Shown here: positions 31,755 through 40,747 of the stretch, piece after piece
Layout: each line of letters begins with the position of its first letter
Numbering within the stretch: position 1 is the stretch's first letter
Origin: UBA2357 sp002344625
GTDB taxonomy: Bacteria; Pseudomonadota; Gammaproteobacteria; Burkholderiales; Rhodocyclaceae
Length of the DNA: 64,000 bases
Assembly: GCA_937995335.1 (NCBI GenBank)
Contig: CALKIH010000049.1
Coordinates: 75,192-139,191, forward strand
Reading direction: 5' to 3'
Notes under the pieces: model-generated
Databases searched by the model: none
Told to the model about the DNA's origin: nothing
The model's input: only the letters and a program-made list of their open reading frames with translations
Position numbers and translations under genes: made by a program

Positions 31755-33830
31755 TCAGCTGTTGCCCGAGAGTTCACGCTGCAGCAAGCCCTGGGCCGAG
31801 CGGCGCACGCCGCGCGCGGTCTTGCGCCTGTACCGCCCGTCGGCGAGCATCTCCCAGGCTTGGGCGTTGTCGGCCAGATAGGCGCGCAGGCCTTCGCGGA
31901 TGACGCGCCGCTTGAGGCGTGGATCGAGGATCGGGAAGGCGACCTCGATGCGCCGGAAGAAGTTGCGGTCCATCCAGTCGGCGCTCGAAAGGTACACTTT
32001 TTCGGCACCGTCGGCGTAGAAGTACAGAATCCGGTGATGCTCGAGAAAGCGGCCGATGATCGAGCGCACCCGGATCCGCTCCGACAGGCCCGGCACCCCG
32101 GGGCGTAACGCGCAGGGGCCGCGCACGATCAGGTCGATCTCGACGCCGGCTTGCGACGCGGCGTACAAAGCCTCGATGGTCTCCGGCTCGAGCAGCGCGT
32201 TCATCTTGGCGATGACCTTGGCACGTCGCCCGGCGCGAGCATTCTCGGCCTCGGCGTTGATCGCCGCCACCACGTTCCTTTGCAGCGCGAACGGGGCCTG
32301 CCACAGGTGGATCAGGGTGGTGGCCTTGCCCAGTCCGGTGAGCTGGGTGAACACGTCGGCCACGTCGGAGCCGATCTCCGGGTTGCAGGTGAGCAGCCCG
32401 AAGTCGGTGTACATCCGGGTGGTGCGCGGATGGTAGTTGCCGGTGCCGAGGTGGCAATAGCGGCGCAGGCCACCTTCCTCGCGGCGTACCAGCATCAACA
32501 GCTTGGCATGGGTCTTGTAGCCGAACACGCCGTAGACGACATGCACGCCGACCTCTTCAAGCTTGTTCGCCCAGGTGATGTTGGCCTCCTCGTCGAAGCG
32601 TGCCATGAGCTCCAGCACCACGGTCACCTCCTTGCCCTTCTGCGCGGCGCGCGCGAGATGTTCCATGAGCACCGAATCGGTGCCGGTGCGATAGACCGTC
32701 ATCTTGATCGCGAGCACCTGAGGGTCGTCGGCCGCGGAGCGGATGAGTTCGATGACCGGCGCAAAGCTCTGGAAGGGGTGGTGGAGCAGGATGTCCTGCT
32801 TGCGGATCGCGTCGAAGATATCGCGATTCTTGTCGAGCGGCTTGGGGGTGCCGGGCAGAAACGGCGGGTAGGTGAGGTCGGGCCGGCCCACCCAGTCGGG
32901 CACCTGCATCAGGCGAACGAGGTTGACGATGCCCGGCGTGCGGTAGAGATCCTTGCGGCTGAGGCGGAAGTGCTGCAGCAGGAAGGCCTCGGTCACTTCC
33001 GAACAATTGTCGGCCACCTCGAGGCGCACCGCGTCGCCGAAGTGGCGCTGGGTCAGTTCGCCCTTGAGCGACGCGCGCAAGTCCTTGACTTCCTCCTCGT
33101 CGACGAACATGTCCGAATTGCGGGTGACGCGGAACTGGTAGCAGCCCAGGACCCGCATCCCGGAGAACAGCGCTTCGACATGCGAGTGCAGGATCGACGA
33201 CAGGAACACGAACTCGTAGGGATGGGTACACAGTTCGCGCGGCAAGCGGATCACGCGCGGCAAGGCGCGCGGCGCCTGTACGATCGCGGCCCCCGAGTCC
33301 CGCCCGAAGGCGTCGCGCCCTTCGAGCTCGATCGCGAAGTTGAGGCTCTTGTTGAGCACGCGCGGAAACGGGTGCGCGGGATCGAGACCGATCGGCGTCA
33401 GCACCGGGCTCACCTCGCGCTCGAAATAGCCGCGAATCCAGTCGCGCTGAGCGTCGGTCCAGCGTCCGCGCCGCAAGAACACGATGCCCTCCGCCTCGAG
33501 CGCGGGCAGGATCTCGTCGTTCAACAACGCGTATTGTTCGGCGATGATGCCATGCACATCCACGCTGACGCGTTCGAGCAAGGCCGCCGGCACCAGGCCG
33601 TCGATGCCGGCCGTGAGGGTGCCGCTGCGAATCTGTTCCTTGATGCCGGATACGCGGATTTCGAAGAACTCGTCGAGATTGCTCGAGACGATGCACAGGA
33701 AACGCAGGCGGTCCAGCAGCGGCACGCGACTGTCCGCCGCCTGGGCCAGCACGCGGCGCTGGAACTGCAGCAGCGAGAGCTCGCGATTGAGGAAATGTTC
33801 GGTTGGAAAACGCGGTGCGAGGTCTGGCAT
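31755..33830 (-). CDS. ppk1: Polyphosphate kinase 1
   Basis: A 691-residue PPK1 that builds polyphosphate from ATP at the membrane. The N-terminal domain starts LNRELSLLQFQRRVLAQA with SSNLDEFFEIRVSG. The catalytic part has YRTGTDSVLMEHLARAAQKGKEVTVVLELMARFDEEANI, the autophosphorylated His in GYKTHAKLLML, and the second histidine region FLEHHRILYFYADG. Length matches the family. It is divergent from ppx across 229 bp and converges on relA with a 20-bp gap. Confidence 0.97.
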   Translation of the reverse strand: MPDLAPRFPTEHFLNRELSLLQFQRRVLAQAADSRVPLLDRLRFLCIVSSNLDEFFEIRVSGIKEQIRSGTLTAGIDGLVPAALLERVSVDVHGIIAEQYALLNDEILPALEAEGIVFLRRGRWTDAQRDWIRGYFEREVSPVLTPIGLDPAHPFPRVLNKSLNFAIELEGRDAFGRDSGAAIVQAPRALPRVIRLPRELCTHPYEFVFLSSILHSHVEALFSGMRVLGCYQFRVTRNSDMFVDEEEVKDLRASLKGELTQRHFGDAVRLEVADNCSEVTEAFLLQHFRLSRKDLYRTPGIVNLVRLMQVPDWVGRPDLTYPPFLPGTPKPLDKNRDIFDAIRKQDILLHHPFQSFAPVIELIRSAADDPQVLAIKMTVYRTGTDSVLMEHLARAAQKGKEVTVVLELMARFDEEANITWANKLEEVGVHVVYGVFGYKTHAKLLMLVRREEGGLRRYCHLGTGNYHPRTTRMYTDFGLLTCNPEIGSDVADVFTQLTGLGKATTLIHLWQAPFALQRNVVAAINAEAENARAGRRAKVIAKMNALLEPETIEALYAASQAGVEIDLIVRGPCALRPGVPGLSERIRVRSIIGRFLEHHRILYFYADGAEKVYLSSADWMDRNFFRRIEVAFPILDPRLKRRVIREGLRAYLADNAQAWEMLADGRYRRKTARGVRRSAQGLLQRELSGNS

Positions 33831-34012
33831 GGTCGATGGGCTCCCGGGAGGCAGGCGCGGCCGCGATGAGGTGTCACCGCTGTTTCAGCCGGATGCCATG
33901 TTCTTGTCGAGGGCGAGATTACATCACAACCGCGGCTGCAAGGCGGGTGGGCGATTGTTGCCGATCGTTATCGCGCGGCGCCCGCGAATGCGGTGTCGCG
34001 GCATGCGGGTGA

Positions 34013-34018
34013 TAGAAT
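34013..34018 (+). promoter_or_regulatory. Candidate -10 element of ppx
   Basis: TAGAAT 42 bp before the ppx ATG, in the 229-bp divergent ppk1-ppx spacer. No good -35 is seen, and no convincing Pho box was found in the spacer. Confidence 0.35.
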
Positions 34019-34059
34019 GCCGCTCAATTTGGTCTTCGCGCGGCATCACGCGCTCTGTC

Positions 34060-35562
34060 ATGAAGCATGAACTGATTGCAGCGATAGATCTGGGATCGAA
34101 CAGCTTTCGGCTCCAGGTCGGGAAAATCGTCAATGACCAGATCTATCCTCTCGATGGCGTGAAGGACGCGGTTCGGCTCGCCGCCGGGCTCTCGCCCGAC
34201 AAGGTGCTCGACGCCGCCGCGCGCGAACGCGGCCTGCTGGCGCTCAGGCGCTTCAATGAACGCCTCGCCGGCTTCAGCCCCGATTCGGTGAGGGCGGTCG
34301 CAACCAATACGCTGCGCGTTGCCAAGAACGCCCCCGAATTCCTGCGCGAGGCGGAAGTGGCGCTGGGTTTTCCGATCGAGATCATCGCGGGCCGCGAGGA
34401 AGCCCGGCTGATCTACGTCGGGGTTGCGCATACCCTGCCCGATCCGCACCTGCAACAGCTCGTGGTCGATATCGGCGGGGGGTCTACCGAGTTGATCGTC
34501 GGCAAGAGCTTCGAGCCCTTGCTGCTTGAGTCGCTGTACATGGGCTGTGTGAGCTACAGCCTCAACTACTTTCCCGACGGACGCATCGACAAGCGCGGCT
34601 TCAAGGACGCCGAAACCGCCGCGCGGCGGGAGCTGCAGGCGATCGGCCATGCCTACCGCGCCACCGGTTGGGAGGAGGCGGTCGGCTCCAGCGGCTCGGC
34701 CAAGGCCATCGTCGAGATTCTCGAGCAGAATGGCTTTTCGGCGGGCGGCATCACCCGCGACGGCCTGGAACAGCTGAAGGCGACCCTGTTGCGCGCGGGT
34801 GCGCTCGACCGCCTCGACCTGATCGGGCTGAAAGGCGACCGTCTGCCGGTGATTCTGGGCGGCGTGGCGATCATGTCGGCGGTATTCAAGGAACTCGGAC
34901 TGCAGCGCATGGTGTTCTCGGAAGGCGCGCTGCGGCTGGGCGTGCTTTACGACCTCTTGGGCCGCTATCACCATCACGACCTGCGCGATGCGACGGTCGA
35001 TGCGTTCATGGTGCGCTACCAGGTCGAGCGCAGCCATTCCGATGCGGTCGCGCGCACCGCCTGTCACCTGCTGGCCTGTCTGGATCCGGCCACCACCAGT
35101 GAAGACAATCTCGACCGGCGCTTTCTCGAATGGGCGGCCCGCCTGCACGAGATCGGCATTTCGGTCGCGCATGCAAGCTATCACAAGCACAGCGCCTATA
35201 TCGTGGCGAATGCCGACATGCCCGGATTTTCGCGCATGGACCAGGCCCGCCTGTCGCGCATCGTGCTCGCGCACCGGGGCAAGCTCGCGCGGATTTCGGC
35301 ACTCGATGGTGGGCATGTCGACTGGGAGCTGATCGTGTGCCTGCGGCTCGCCGCTCTCATTCATCGTGCGCGCGACGGCCGCGGCCTGCCGCCCGCCACG
35401 CTGGCGCGCGAAGGCAGCGGTTTCGTGCTGACGCTACGCGAAGGCTGGCTCAAGAAGCTGCCGCTGACCGCGGCCGCGCTGGACGAAGAGCAGCGCCACT
35501 GGCTCACGGTGGGGCACGAACTCAAGATTCGAACCGAAACGGCGCGCGCGATCATTGCCTGA
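34060..35562 (+). CDS. ppx: Exopolyphosphatase (Ppx/GppA family)
   Basis: A 500-residue ASKHA-fold phosphatase that removes terminal phosphates from polyphosphate, and possibly pppGpp. It starts AAIDLGSNSFRLQVG (phosphate loop 1), has VATNTLRVAKN, AGREEARLIYVGV, VVDIGGGSTELIVG (loop 2) and VGSSGSAKAIVEI. The C-terminal HD-like helical region (about 310-490) is present with a HEIGISVAHASYHKHSAYI segment. The ATG at 34060 gives the family-standard N-terminus; the much longer frame upstream overlaps ppk1. Faces ppk1 divergently. Confidence 0.96.
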   Translation: MKHELIAAIDLGSNSFRLQVGKIVNDQIYPLDGVKDAVRLAAGLSPDKVLDAAARERGLLALRRFNERLAGFSPDSVRAVATNTLRVAKNAPEFLREAEVALGFPIEIIAGREEARLIYVGVAHTLPDPHLQQLVVDIGGGSTELIVGKSFEPLLLESLYMGCVSYSLNYFPDGRIDKRGFKDAETAARRELQAIGHAYRATGWEEAVGSSGSAKAIVEILEQNGFSAGGITRDGLEQLKATLLRAGALDRLDLIGLKGDRLPVILGGVAIMSAVFKELGLQRMVFSEGALRLGVLYDLLGRYHHHDLRDATVDAFMVRYQVERSHSDAVARTACHLLACLDPATTSEDNLDRRFLEWAARLHEIGISVAHASYHKHSAYIVANADMPGFSRMDQARLSRIVLAHRGKLARISALDGGHVDWELIVCLRLAALIHRARDGRGLPPATLAREGSGFVLTLREGWLKKLPLTAAALDEEQRHWLTVGHELKIRTETARAIIA

Positions 35563-35812
35563 GCGGCCATGGAATCGCAACACGCGTCAGCGGCGATACC
35601 ACGGCGGGAGTTGGAAAGCGGCGCATCAGGGCGGGGCAGCGAAACCGGTGAGCGGTATCGCTAGCGGGCTTGCCGCCCTGGATGCCGCGCCGGGCGGTCC
35701 GGCACAGCGCTGCCCGACAAGAGTCTTGAACAGGCTGTTGGCGCTGCGCGGGCAGGCGAGATCGGTGGCTACAGAAGATGAACTTTCAATCCGGAAACTT
35801 TGAGGTGTGCTC

Positions 35813-36613
35813 ATGAGTGCGATGATGAACGAGGCGGACGAGTCGGTGCTGCTGCGCCGCGATGAGGCCGGTGTGGCATGGTTGACACTGAACCGGCCTG
35901 GCCAATTCAATACCCTGTCGGTCGCGGTGCTCGAGGCGCTGATCGCCGAAATCGACGCGATCGCCAAGGACCCGCAGGTGCGGGTGGTGGTGCTGGCGGG
36001 CGCGGGCAAGGCGTTCTGCGCGGGTCACGACCTGAAGGAAATGCGCACGAATCGCGAACTGGCGTTTCAGCAAGCCTTGTTCCGGCTGTGTGGCAAGTTC
36101 ATGATGAAGCTCACCGAGTTGCCCCAGCCGGTGATTGCGCGGGTGCATGGCATCGCCACCGCCGCCGGTTGCCAACTGGTGTCGATGTGTGACCTGGCGG
36201 TCGCGGCCGATGTCGCCCGGTTCGCCGTGTCGGGCATCAACGTCGGGCTGTTCTGCGCGACGCCGGGTGTCGGCTTGTCGCGCAACATGGGGCGCAAGCA
36301 GGCCTTCGAGATGCTGGTCACCGGTGATTTCATCGATGCGGTCGAAGCGCAGCGCCGCGGCCTGGTCAACCGCGTCGTGCCGCTGGAGCGGCTGGACGAC
36401 GAGGTCGCCGCGCTCGCCGCGACCATCGTTGCCAAGTCGCCGGTCGCGATCCGGATGGGCAAGCAGATGTTCTACCGCCAGCTCGAGATGGGACTCGACG
36501 CCGCCTATCAGATGGCGGCCGAAACCATGGCCTGCAATGCGGTGTGTGACGACGCGGCCGAGGGGATGGATGCGTTCGTCGCGAAGCGCCCCCCGGTGTG
36601 GACCGGCCGCTGA
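35813..36613 (+). CDS. Crotonase-fold protein of the ECHDC3-like group
   Basis: A 266-residue crotonase-superfamily protein. The oxyanion-hole segments are present (FCAGHDLKEM and GIATAAGCQLVSMCDLAVAAD), as is GLFCATPGVGLSRNMGRKQA. The two glutamates of enoyl-CoA hydratase are missing: the position in GCxL is Gln and the second, in ARFAVSGINVG, is Gly. This is the pattern I associate with the ECHDC3-like group, so classic hydration of enoyl-CoA is doubtful. The ATG at 35813 has GAGG 7 bp upstream. A TatD-type gene follows 8 bp later. Confidence 0.88.
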   Translation: MSAMMNEADESVLLRRDEAGVAWLTLNRPGQFNTLSVAVLEALIAEIDAIAKDPQVRVVVLAGAGKAFCAGHDLKEMRTNRELAFQQALFRLCGKFMMKLTELPQPVIARVHGIATAAGCQLVSMCDLAVAADVARFAVSGINVGLFCATPGVGLSRNMGRKQAFEMLVTGDFIDAVEAQRRGLVNRVVPLERLDDEVAALAATIVAKSPVAIRMGKQMFYRQLEMGLDAAYQMAAETMACNAVCDDAAEGMDAFVAKRPPVWTGR

Positions 36614-36621
36614 CGGCATGC

Positions 36622-37404
36622 ATGCTGATCGACACCCACATTCATCTCGATGCGCCCGAGTTCGACCACGACCGTGATGCCGTCATGGCCGCCGCCCGGG
36701 ATGCGGGCGTGCGACGCTTCATCGTGCCGGCGGTCGAACGCGCGAACTTCGAGATGGTCGAGGCGCTCGCGGAACAGCATGCGGACGTCGATTTCGCACT
36801 CGGCATCCATCCCTTGTATGCCGGACGCGCCGCACCCGCCGACCTCGAATGGCTGGACGATCGGCTGGGGCGCGGGCGAGCGATCGCGGTCGGCGAGATC
36901 GGTCTCGATCAGTACGTCGTGGCGCCGTCGATCGCGGTCCAGACCGCGTATTTCGTCGCCCAGCTGAAACTGGCGCGCAAGCACGGGCTGCCGGCAATCC
37001 TGCACGTGCGCCGCGCGGTCGACGCGGTACTCAAGGAGTTGCGGCGTATCGAGATACCGGGCGGCATCGCCCATTCGTTCAACGGTAGCCTGCAACAGGC
37101 CCGGCAGTTCATCGACATGGGCTTCAAGCTCGGTTTCGGTGGCGCGATGACTTTCGAAGGTTCGCGGCGAATCCGCGCGTTGGCCGCCGAACTGCCGCTG
37201 TCGGCACTGGTGCTCGAGACCGACGCACCGGACATTCCACCCGCCTGGCGCAAGGGGGCGCGCACCGAGCCGGCCGACCTGGCCGCAATCCTCGGCGTTC
37301 TCGCGACGCTCCGGTCGGACACGCCGGCGCATGTCGCTGCCGTGACGGCCGACAACGCACGACAGATCTTCGGACTCGACTTCGGATGCGACCGGCAGGA
37401 TTGA
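36622..37404 (+). CDS. TatD-family metal-dependent hydrolase
   Basis: A 260-residue TIM-barrel hydrolase. Metal ligands appear as DTHIHLD (HxH) at the N-terminus, GEIGLDQY (Glu), ILHVRRAVDAV (His), HSFNGSLQQA (His) and LETDAPDIPP (Asp). The family includes 3'-5' exonucleases acting on DNA and RNA ends and possibly D-aminoacyl hydrolases. The ATG at 36622 is 8 bp after the crotonase stop and fits the family N-terminus; the GTG at 36598 overlaps the previous gene. Confidence 0.9.
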   Translation: MLIDTHIHLDAPEFDHDRDAVMAAARDAGVRRFIVPAVERANFEMVEALAEQHADVDFALGIHPLYAGRAAPADLEWLDDRLGRGRAIAVGEIGLDQYVVAPSIAVQTAYFVAQLKLARKHGLPAILHVRRAVDAVLKELRRIEIPGGIAHSFNGSLQQARQFIDMGFKLGFGGAMTFEGSRRIRALAAELPLSALVLETDAPDIPPAWRKGARTEPADLAAILGVLATLRSDTPAHVAAVTADNARQIFGLDFGCDRQD

Positions 37405-37407
37405 CGC

Positions 37408-37434
37408 TCAAGCTTGCGCCTGCAGGGCCGATAT
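37408..37434 (+). promoter_or_regulatory. Sigma-28 (FliA) promoter of the chemoreceptor gene
   Basis: TCAAGCTT-N11-GCCGATAT closely matches the flagellar sigma-28 consensus TAAAGTTT-N11-GCCGATAA in both boxes and spacing. It sits 39 bp before the chemoreceptor ATG, right after the TatD-type gene. Confidence 0.7.
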
Positions 37435-37473
37435 ATCAGTCGTACGAGACCAGAATGATTTGAGGAATACAGA

Positions 37474-39135
37474 ATGTTTAACCTTATTTCGCGCATGCGA
37501 GTGGCCAATCGCCTTGTTTTTTTGCAGGTTGTTCTGCTTGTGTTCATGGTTTTCATCGGCGTGCTCGGTGTCCGTGGAATGTCGGCCGGCATCGACAAGC
37601 TCGATGACATGGAGCGCAACGTCGTCGCGCCACTGCGCCACCTGGCCGAGGCGCGCACGTCGTTGGTGCAGCTCAACCTCGAGATACTGCGCGCCTTCCA
37701 GCACCAGCCGGAGCATGTATTGTTCTCGCTTCACAACCACCCGACCGCGTTGCATCTCGATCGTGCCGACGAGTTCATCCGCAACCTGGACCGGGACTGG
37801 ACGGCGTTTCAGCGCGGCACCGGCGGTTCGGCCGAGCAGGCCGCGCTCGCGCAGGAGTTCGACGCGGCCAATGCCAAGCTGGGCCCGCTGGTCGCGAGCA
37901 CTCTTGCCGCGCTGCGTGGCGAGAACTTCTCGTTTTCGGTGCAGCGCGCCTTCATCGTCGAGGCGCAGCAGCACGTCCGGGATCAAGTGGCGCTCCTGGA
38001 CAAGCTGATGACGCTGCAGAACACGGTTGCAGACGATGCCCAGATGCGCGCGCAGGCAGAGTTTCGCCACGCGTTGTGGATCAAGGTAGGCCTGCTGGCG
38101 ATCGCGGTCGTGCTGGCGGTTGTTTTGGGCCAGATCATCTCGCATTCGATCACCCGACCGCTCGGGGCCGCGGTCCGGACGGCGGAGCGGGTGGCGGACG
38201 GCCATCTCGACAGCGCGGTCGAGCCCGCAGGCAGCGACGAGATCGGCCGCCTGAACGGTGCGATGGAACGGATGCAGGCGAGCCTCAGGGATGTGCTCGG
38301 ACAGTTGCAGAAATCCTCGATCCACCTCTCGTCATCGTCCGCGCAACTGGCGTCCAACGCGTCGGTGGTCACCGACGCGTCCGGGCAACAGAGCGAGGCT
38401 GCGTCGTCGATGGCCGCCTCGGTCGAGCAGATGACGGTCAGCATCGGCCATGTGTCCGATTCGGCCCAGGAGGCCGCGAGCCTGGCGCAGGCCGCCGGCA
38501 GCAAGAGCGAGTCCGGCGCGCGGGTGATCAACTCCGCGGTGAGCCGGATCCGTGAAATCGCCGATACGATCTCGCAGGGCACGACGCGCATGAGTGACCT
38601 GCAGGAACGGACGGACGAGATTTCGCGGGTGGTCGGCGTGATCAGGGACGTGGCCGACCAGACCAATCTGCTGGCCTTGAACGCGGCCATCGAGGCCGCG
38701 CGGGCCGGTGACCAGGGGCGGGGGTTCGCCGTGGTTGCGGATGAAGTGCGCAAGCTGGCCGAGCGTACGGCCCAGTCGACGACCGAGATCGGCCAGCTCA
38801 TCACCGCCATTCAGGGCAGCGTGGGCGAGGTATCGGCGGTCATGGCGCGCAGTGTGGAGTCGGCCAGCGGCGGCGTGGCCGTCGCCAACGAAGCCGGTCA
38901 CGCGGTCGCCGAGATCACCGACAGCGCACACGCCGTGAGCCGGGTGGTCGCCGATATTTCGGAGGCGCTCAAGGAGCAGAGCACCGCCGCCGGGGACATT
39001 GCGCGCAACGTCGAGAGAATCGCCCAGATGGCCGAAAAGAATGCCGGCGTGGTAGGGGAGACGAGTACTGCCGCAACCGACCTGCGGACGGTCGCGGCGC
39101 AGATGGAAGCCGCTCTGAAACGCTTCGTGCTTTGA
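37474..39135 (+). CDS. Methyl-accepting chemotaxis protein
   Basis: A 553-residue chemoreceptor. TM1 lies at about 13-33 (LVFLQVVLLVFMVFIGVLGV), then a four-helix-type periplasmic domain to about 205, TM2 at about 208-225, a HAMP domain (ITRPLGAAVRTAERVADG, about 228-280) and the cytoplasmic signalling hairpin (about 300-550) with the hairpin tip around RDVADQTNLLALNAAIEAARAG. There is no C-terminal pentapeptide tether for CheR. The ligand is unknown. The ribosome site is GAGGAATACAGA. A sigma-28 promoter upstream places it in the flagellar/chemotaxis regulon. Confidence 0.96.
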   Translation: MFNLISRMRVANRLVFLQVVLLVFMVFIGVLGVRGMSAGIDKLDDMERNVVAPLRHLAEARTSLVQLNLEILRAFQHQPEHVLFSLHNHPTALHLDRADEFIRNLDRDWTAFQRGTGGSAEQAALAQEFDAANAKLGPLVASTLAALRGENFSFSVQRAFIVEAQQHVRDQVALLDKLMTLQNTVADDAQMRAQAEFRHALWIKVGLLAIAVVLAVVLGQIISHSITRPLGAAVRTAERVADGHLDSAVEPAGSDEIGRLNGAMERMQASLRDVLGQLQKSSIHLSSSSAQLASNASVVTDASGQQSEAASSMAASVEQMTVSIGHVSDSAQEAASLAQAAGSKSESGARVINSAVSRIREIADTISQGTTRMSDLQERTDEISRVVGVIRDVADQTNLLALNAAIEAARAGDQGRGFAVVADEVRKLAERTAQSTTEIGQLITAIQGSVGEVSAVMARSVESASGGVAVANEAGHAVAEITDSAHAVSRVVADISEALKEQSTAAGDIARNVERIAQMAEKNAGVVGETSTAATDLRTVAAQMEAALKRFVL

Positions 39136-39159
39136 CGCCGGGCGAGCGCTCGGCCCGAT

Positions 39160-39807
39160 TCAGTCCGCGGGGCCGTCGGGCGCGCTGCGCTCCTTGGCCG
39201 CGTGTGCGTGGCGGCACGCATCGGGCACGGACGCCGAGCGGGCGATCAGGTCGGCGATGTCGCGCTTGAGCCGGGCCGGATCCACGGCGAAGGTGTCGTA
39301 GATCATCAATGAAATACCAAACACATAGGCGTAGAGCAGCATGCAGCGGCTCGAGGCTTCTTCAAGCGGCACGCCACAGGCGACGAAGAGTTCGCGCGCG
39401 CACACGAGACGGGTTTCGTCCACTTCCGCGACGATTGCGGCCGCGTCGCCATCGCGCCGTGCCCAGTCACGCACGGCGATCTCGATCATCATGCCGCGCC
39501 GACTGCGGTTCGAGCTGTAGATGTCGATCACATGGTAGATCTGCTCGAGCGCGCGCCCGGGCTGCACGCGGGTCTGCTTGACGATGTCGCGAATCCGCCC
39601 TTCCTTCCATTTTTGCAGAACGGCCATCAGCAAGTCGTGCCGATCCTGGAAGTGCCAGTAGAAGCTGCCCTTCGTGACCTTGAGGCGCTTGGCGAGTACT
39701 TCGACCCGCAATCCGGCCACGCCTTCTTCGGCGAAGATCTCGATTGCCCCGTCGATCCAGGCGTCGCGGTCGAGTTGGGTTTTTTGCTTGGCAGAATCGT
39801 TTTCCAT
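39160..39807 (-). CDS. TetR-family repressor, probably of the etf/acyl-CoA genes
   Basis: A 215-residue TetR regulator. The N-terminal helix-turn-helix (about 17-60) reads IDGAIEIFAEEGVAGLRVEVLAKRLKVTKGSFYWHF, split here by the usual spacing, and the C-terminal ligand domain is helical (MMIEIAVRDWARRDG). The CATACG operator upstream overlaps its start codon, indicating autoregulation. It is divergent from etfBA by 189 bp, so control of acyl-CoA oxidation in response to an acyl-CoA is plausible. It converges on the chemoreceptor gene. Confidence 0.92.
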   Translation of the reverse strand: MENDSAKQKTQLDRDAWIDGAIEIFAEEGVAGLRVEVLAKRLKVTKGSFYWHFQDRHDLLMAVLQKWKEGRIRDIVKQTRVQPGRALEQIYHVIDIYSSNRSRRGMMIEIAVRDWARRDGDAAAIVAEVDETRLVCARELFVACGVPLEEASSRCMLLYAYVFGISLMIYDTFAVDPARLKRDIADLIARSASVPDACRHAHAAKERSAPDGPAD

Positions 39808-39850
39808 ACGGTGAAGTATTGACTAAAATTTTCCCATACGCTACCGTATG
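39805..39850. promoter_or_regulatory. Operator region between tetR-type gene and etfB
   Basis: A perfect inverted repeat CATACG-CTAC-CGTATG lies at 39835-39850. A third half-site, CATACGGT, lies at 39805-39812 over the repressor start codon and is the exact complement of ACCGTATG at 39843-39850. A TTGACT (39819-39824) between them could be a plus-strand -35. Three copies of one half-site in 46 bp fit a TetR dimer operator blocking both directions. Confidence 0.65.
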
Positions 39851-39996
39851 TATCATTGGCAGCTGGCGATCGCTGCCCTGCACGTACGGCGGGGTGGCAG
39901 GAAGGGGTCACAGTCACGCTACAAGTAGCTTTGTGGTAGTGCCATAATGCGTTCACAACTAGAAATAACTTTCATCCAACGATTAGGAGCGAAAAC

Positions 39997-40746
39997 TTGA
40001 AGATTCTGGTGCCAGTCAAACGCGTGGTCGATTACAACGTAAAGGTTCGGGTCAAGAGCGATGGAAGCGGCGTTGACATCGCCAATGTGAAGATGTCGAT
40101 GAATCCGTTCGACGAAATCGCAGTCGAGGAGGCGGTGCGTCTCAAGGAAGCCGGCGTGGTCACCGAGGTGGTTGCCGTGTCGTGCGGCGTTGCGCAATGC
40201 CAAGAAACACTGCGGGCCGCGATGGCGATCGGCGCGGACCGCGGGATCCTGGTGGAAACGGCCGCCGAGCTCCAGCCGCTGGCGGTTGCAAAACTGCTCA
40301 AGGCGCTGTGCGAACGTGAACAGCCGAACCTCGTGATCTGCGGCAAGCAGGCGATCGACGACGATTCCAACCAGACCGGGCAGATGCTTGCCGCCCTGAT
40401 GGGCTGGCCGCAGGCGACCTTTGCATCGAAGGTCGCGGTGTCGGACGGCAAGGCGGTCGTGACGCGAGAAATCGATGGCGGGCTCGAGACCATCGAGATG
40501 GCGCTGCCGGCGCTGATCACTTCCGACCTGCGCCTGAACGAGCCGCGTTATGCGACGCTGCCGAACATCATGAAGGCGAAGAAGAAACCGCTCGACACCG
40601 TCAAGCCCGAGGATCTCGGGATCGATGTGGCGCCGCGTCTCGCGACACTGAAAATTGCCGAACCCGCCAAGCGTAGTGCGGGCGTGCGCGTGGCCGACGT
40701 TGCACAGTTGGTCGAAAAGCTGAAATCCGAAGCGAAGGTGATCTGA
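39997..40746 (+). CDS. etfB: Electron transfer flavoprotein beta subunit
   Basis: A 249-residue EtfB. It starts MKILVPVKRVVDYNVKVRVK and has MNPFDEIAVEEAVRLKEAG, CGKQAIDDDSNQTGQML and the C-terminal family end. It binds AMP and pairs with EtfA to carry electrons from acyl-CoA dehydrogenases to the quinone pool. The start is TTG at 39997, supported by AGGAG 8 bp upstream and by the family N-terminus. One base separates it from etfA. A CATAAT at 39943-39948 could be a -10. Confidence 0.96.
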   Translation: MKILVPVKRVVDYNVKVRVKSDGSGVDIANVKMSMNPFDEIAVEEAVRLKEAGVVTEVVAVSCGVAQCQETLRAAMAIGADRGILVETAAELQPLAVAKLLKALCEREQPNLVICGKQAIDDDSNQTGQMLAALMGWPQATFASKVAVSDGKAVVTREIDGGLETIEMALPALITSDLRLNEPRYATLPNIMKAKKKPLDTVKPEDLGIDVAPRLATLKIAEPAKRSAGVRVADVAQLVEKLKSEAKVI

Positions 40747-40747
40747 G

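Noticed and set aside
33831..34059. Pho-box-like sequence between ppk1 and ppx
   Set aside because: The repeats of a PhoB site are too degenerate here (best stretch GTGTCACC...) to claim it.
39136..39159. CGAGCGCTCG palindrome between chemoreceptor and TetR gene as a terminator
   Set aside because: Only a short self-complementary stretch with no loop or T-run.
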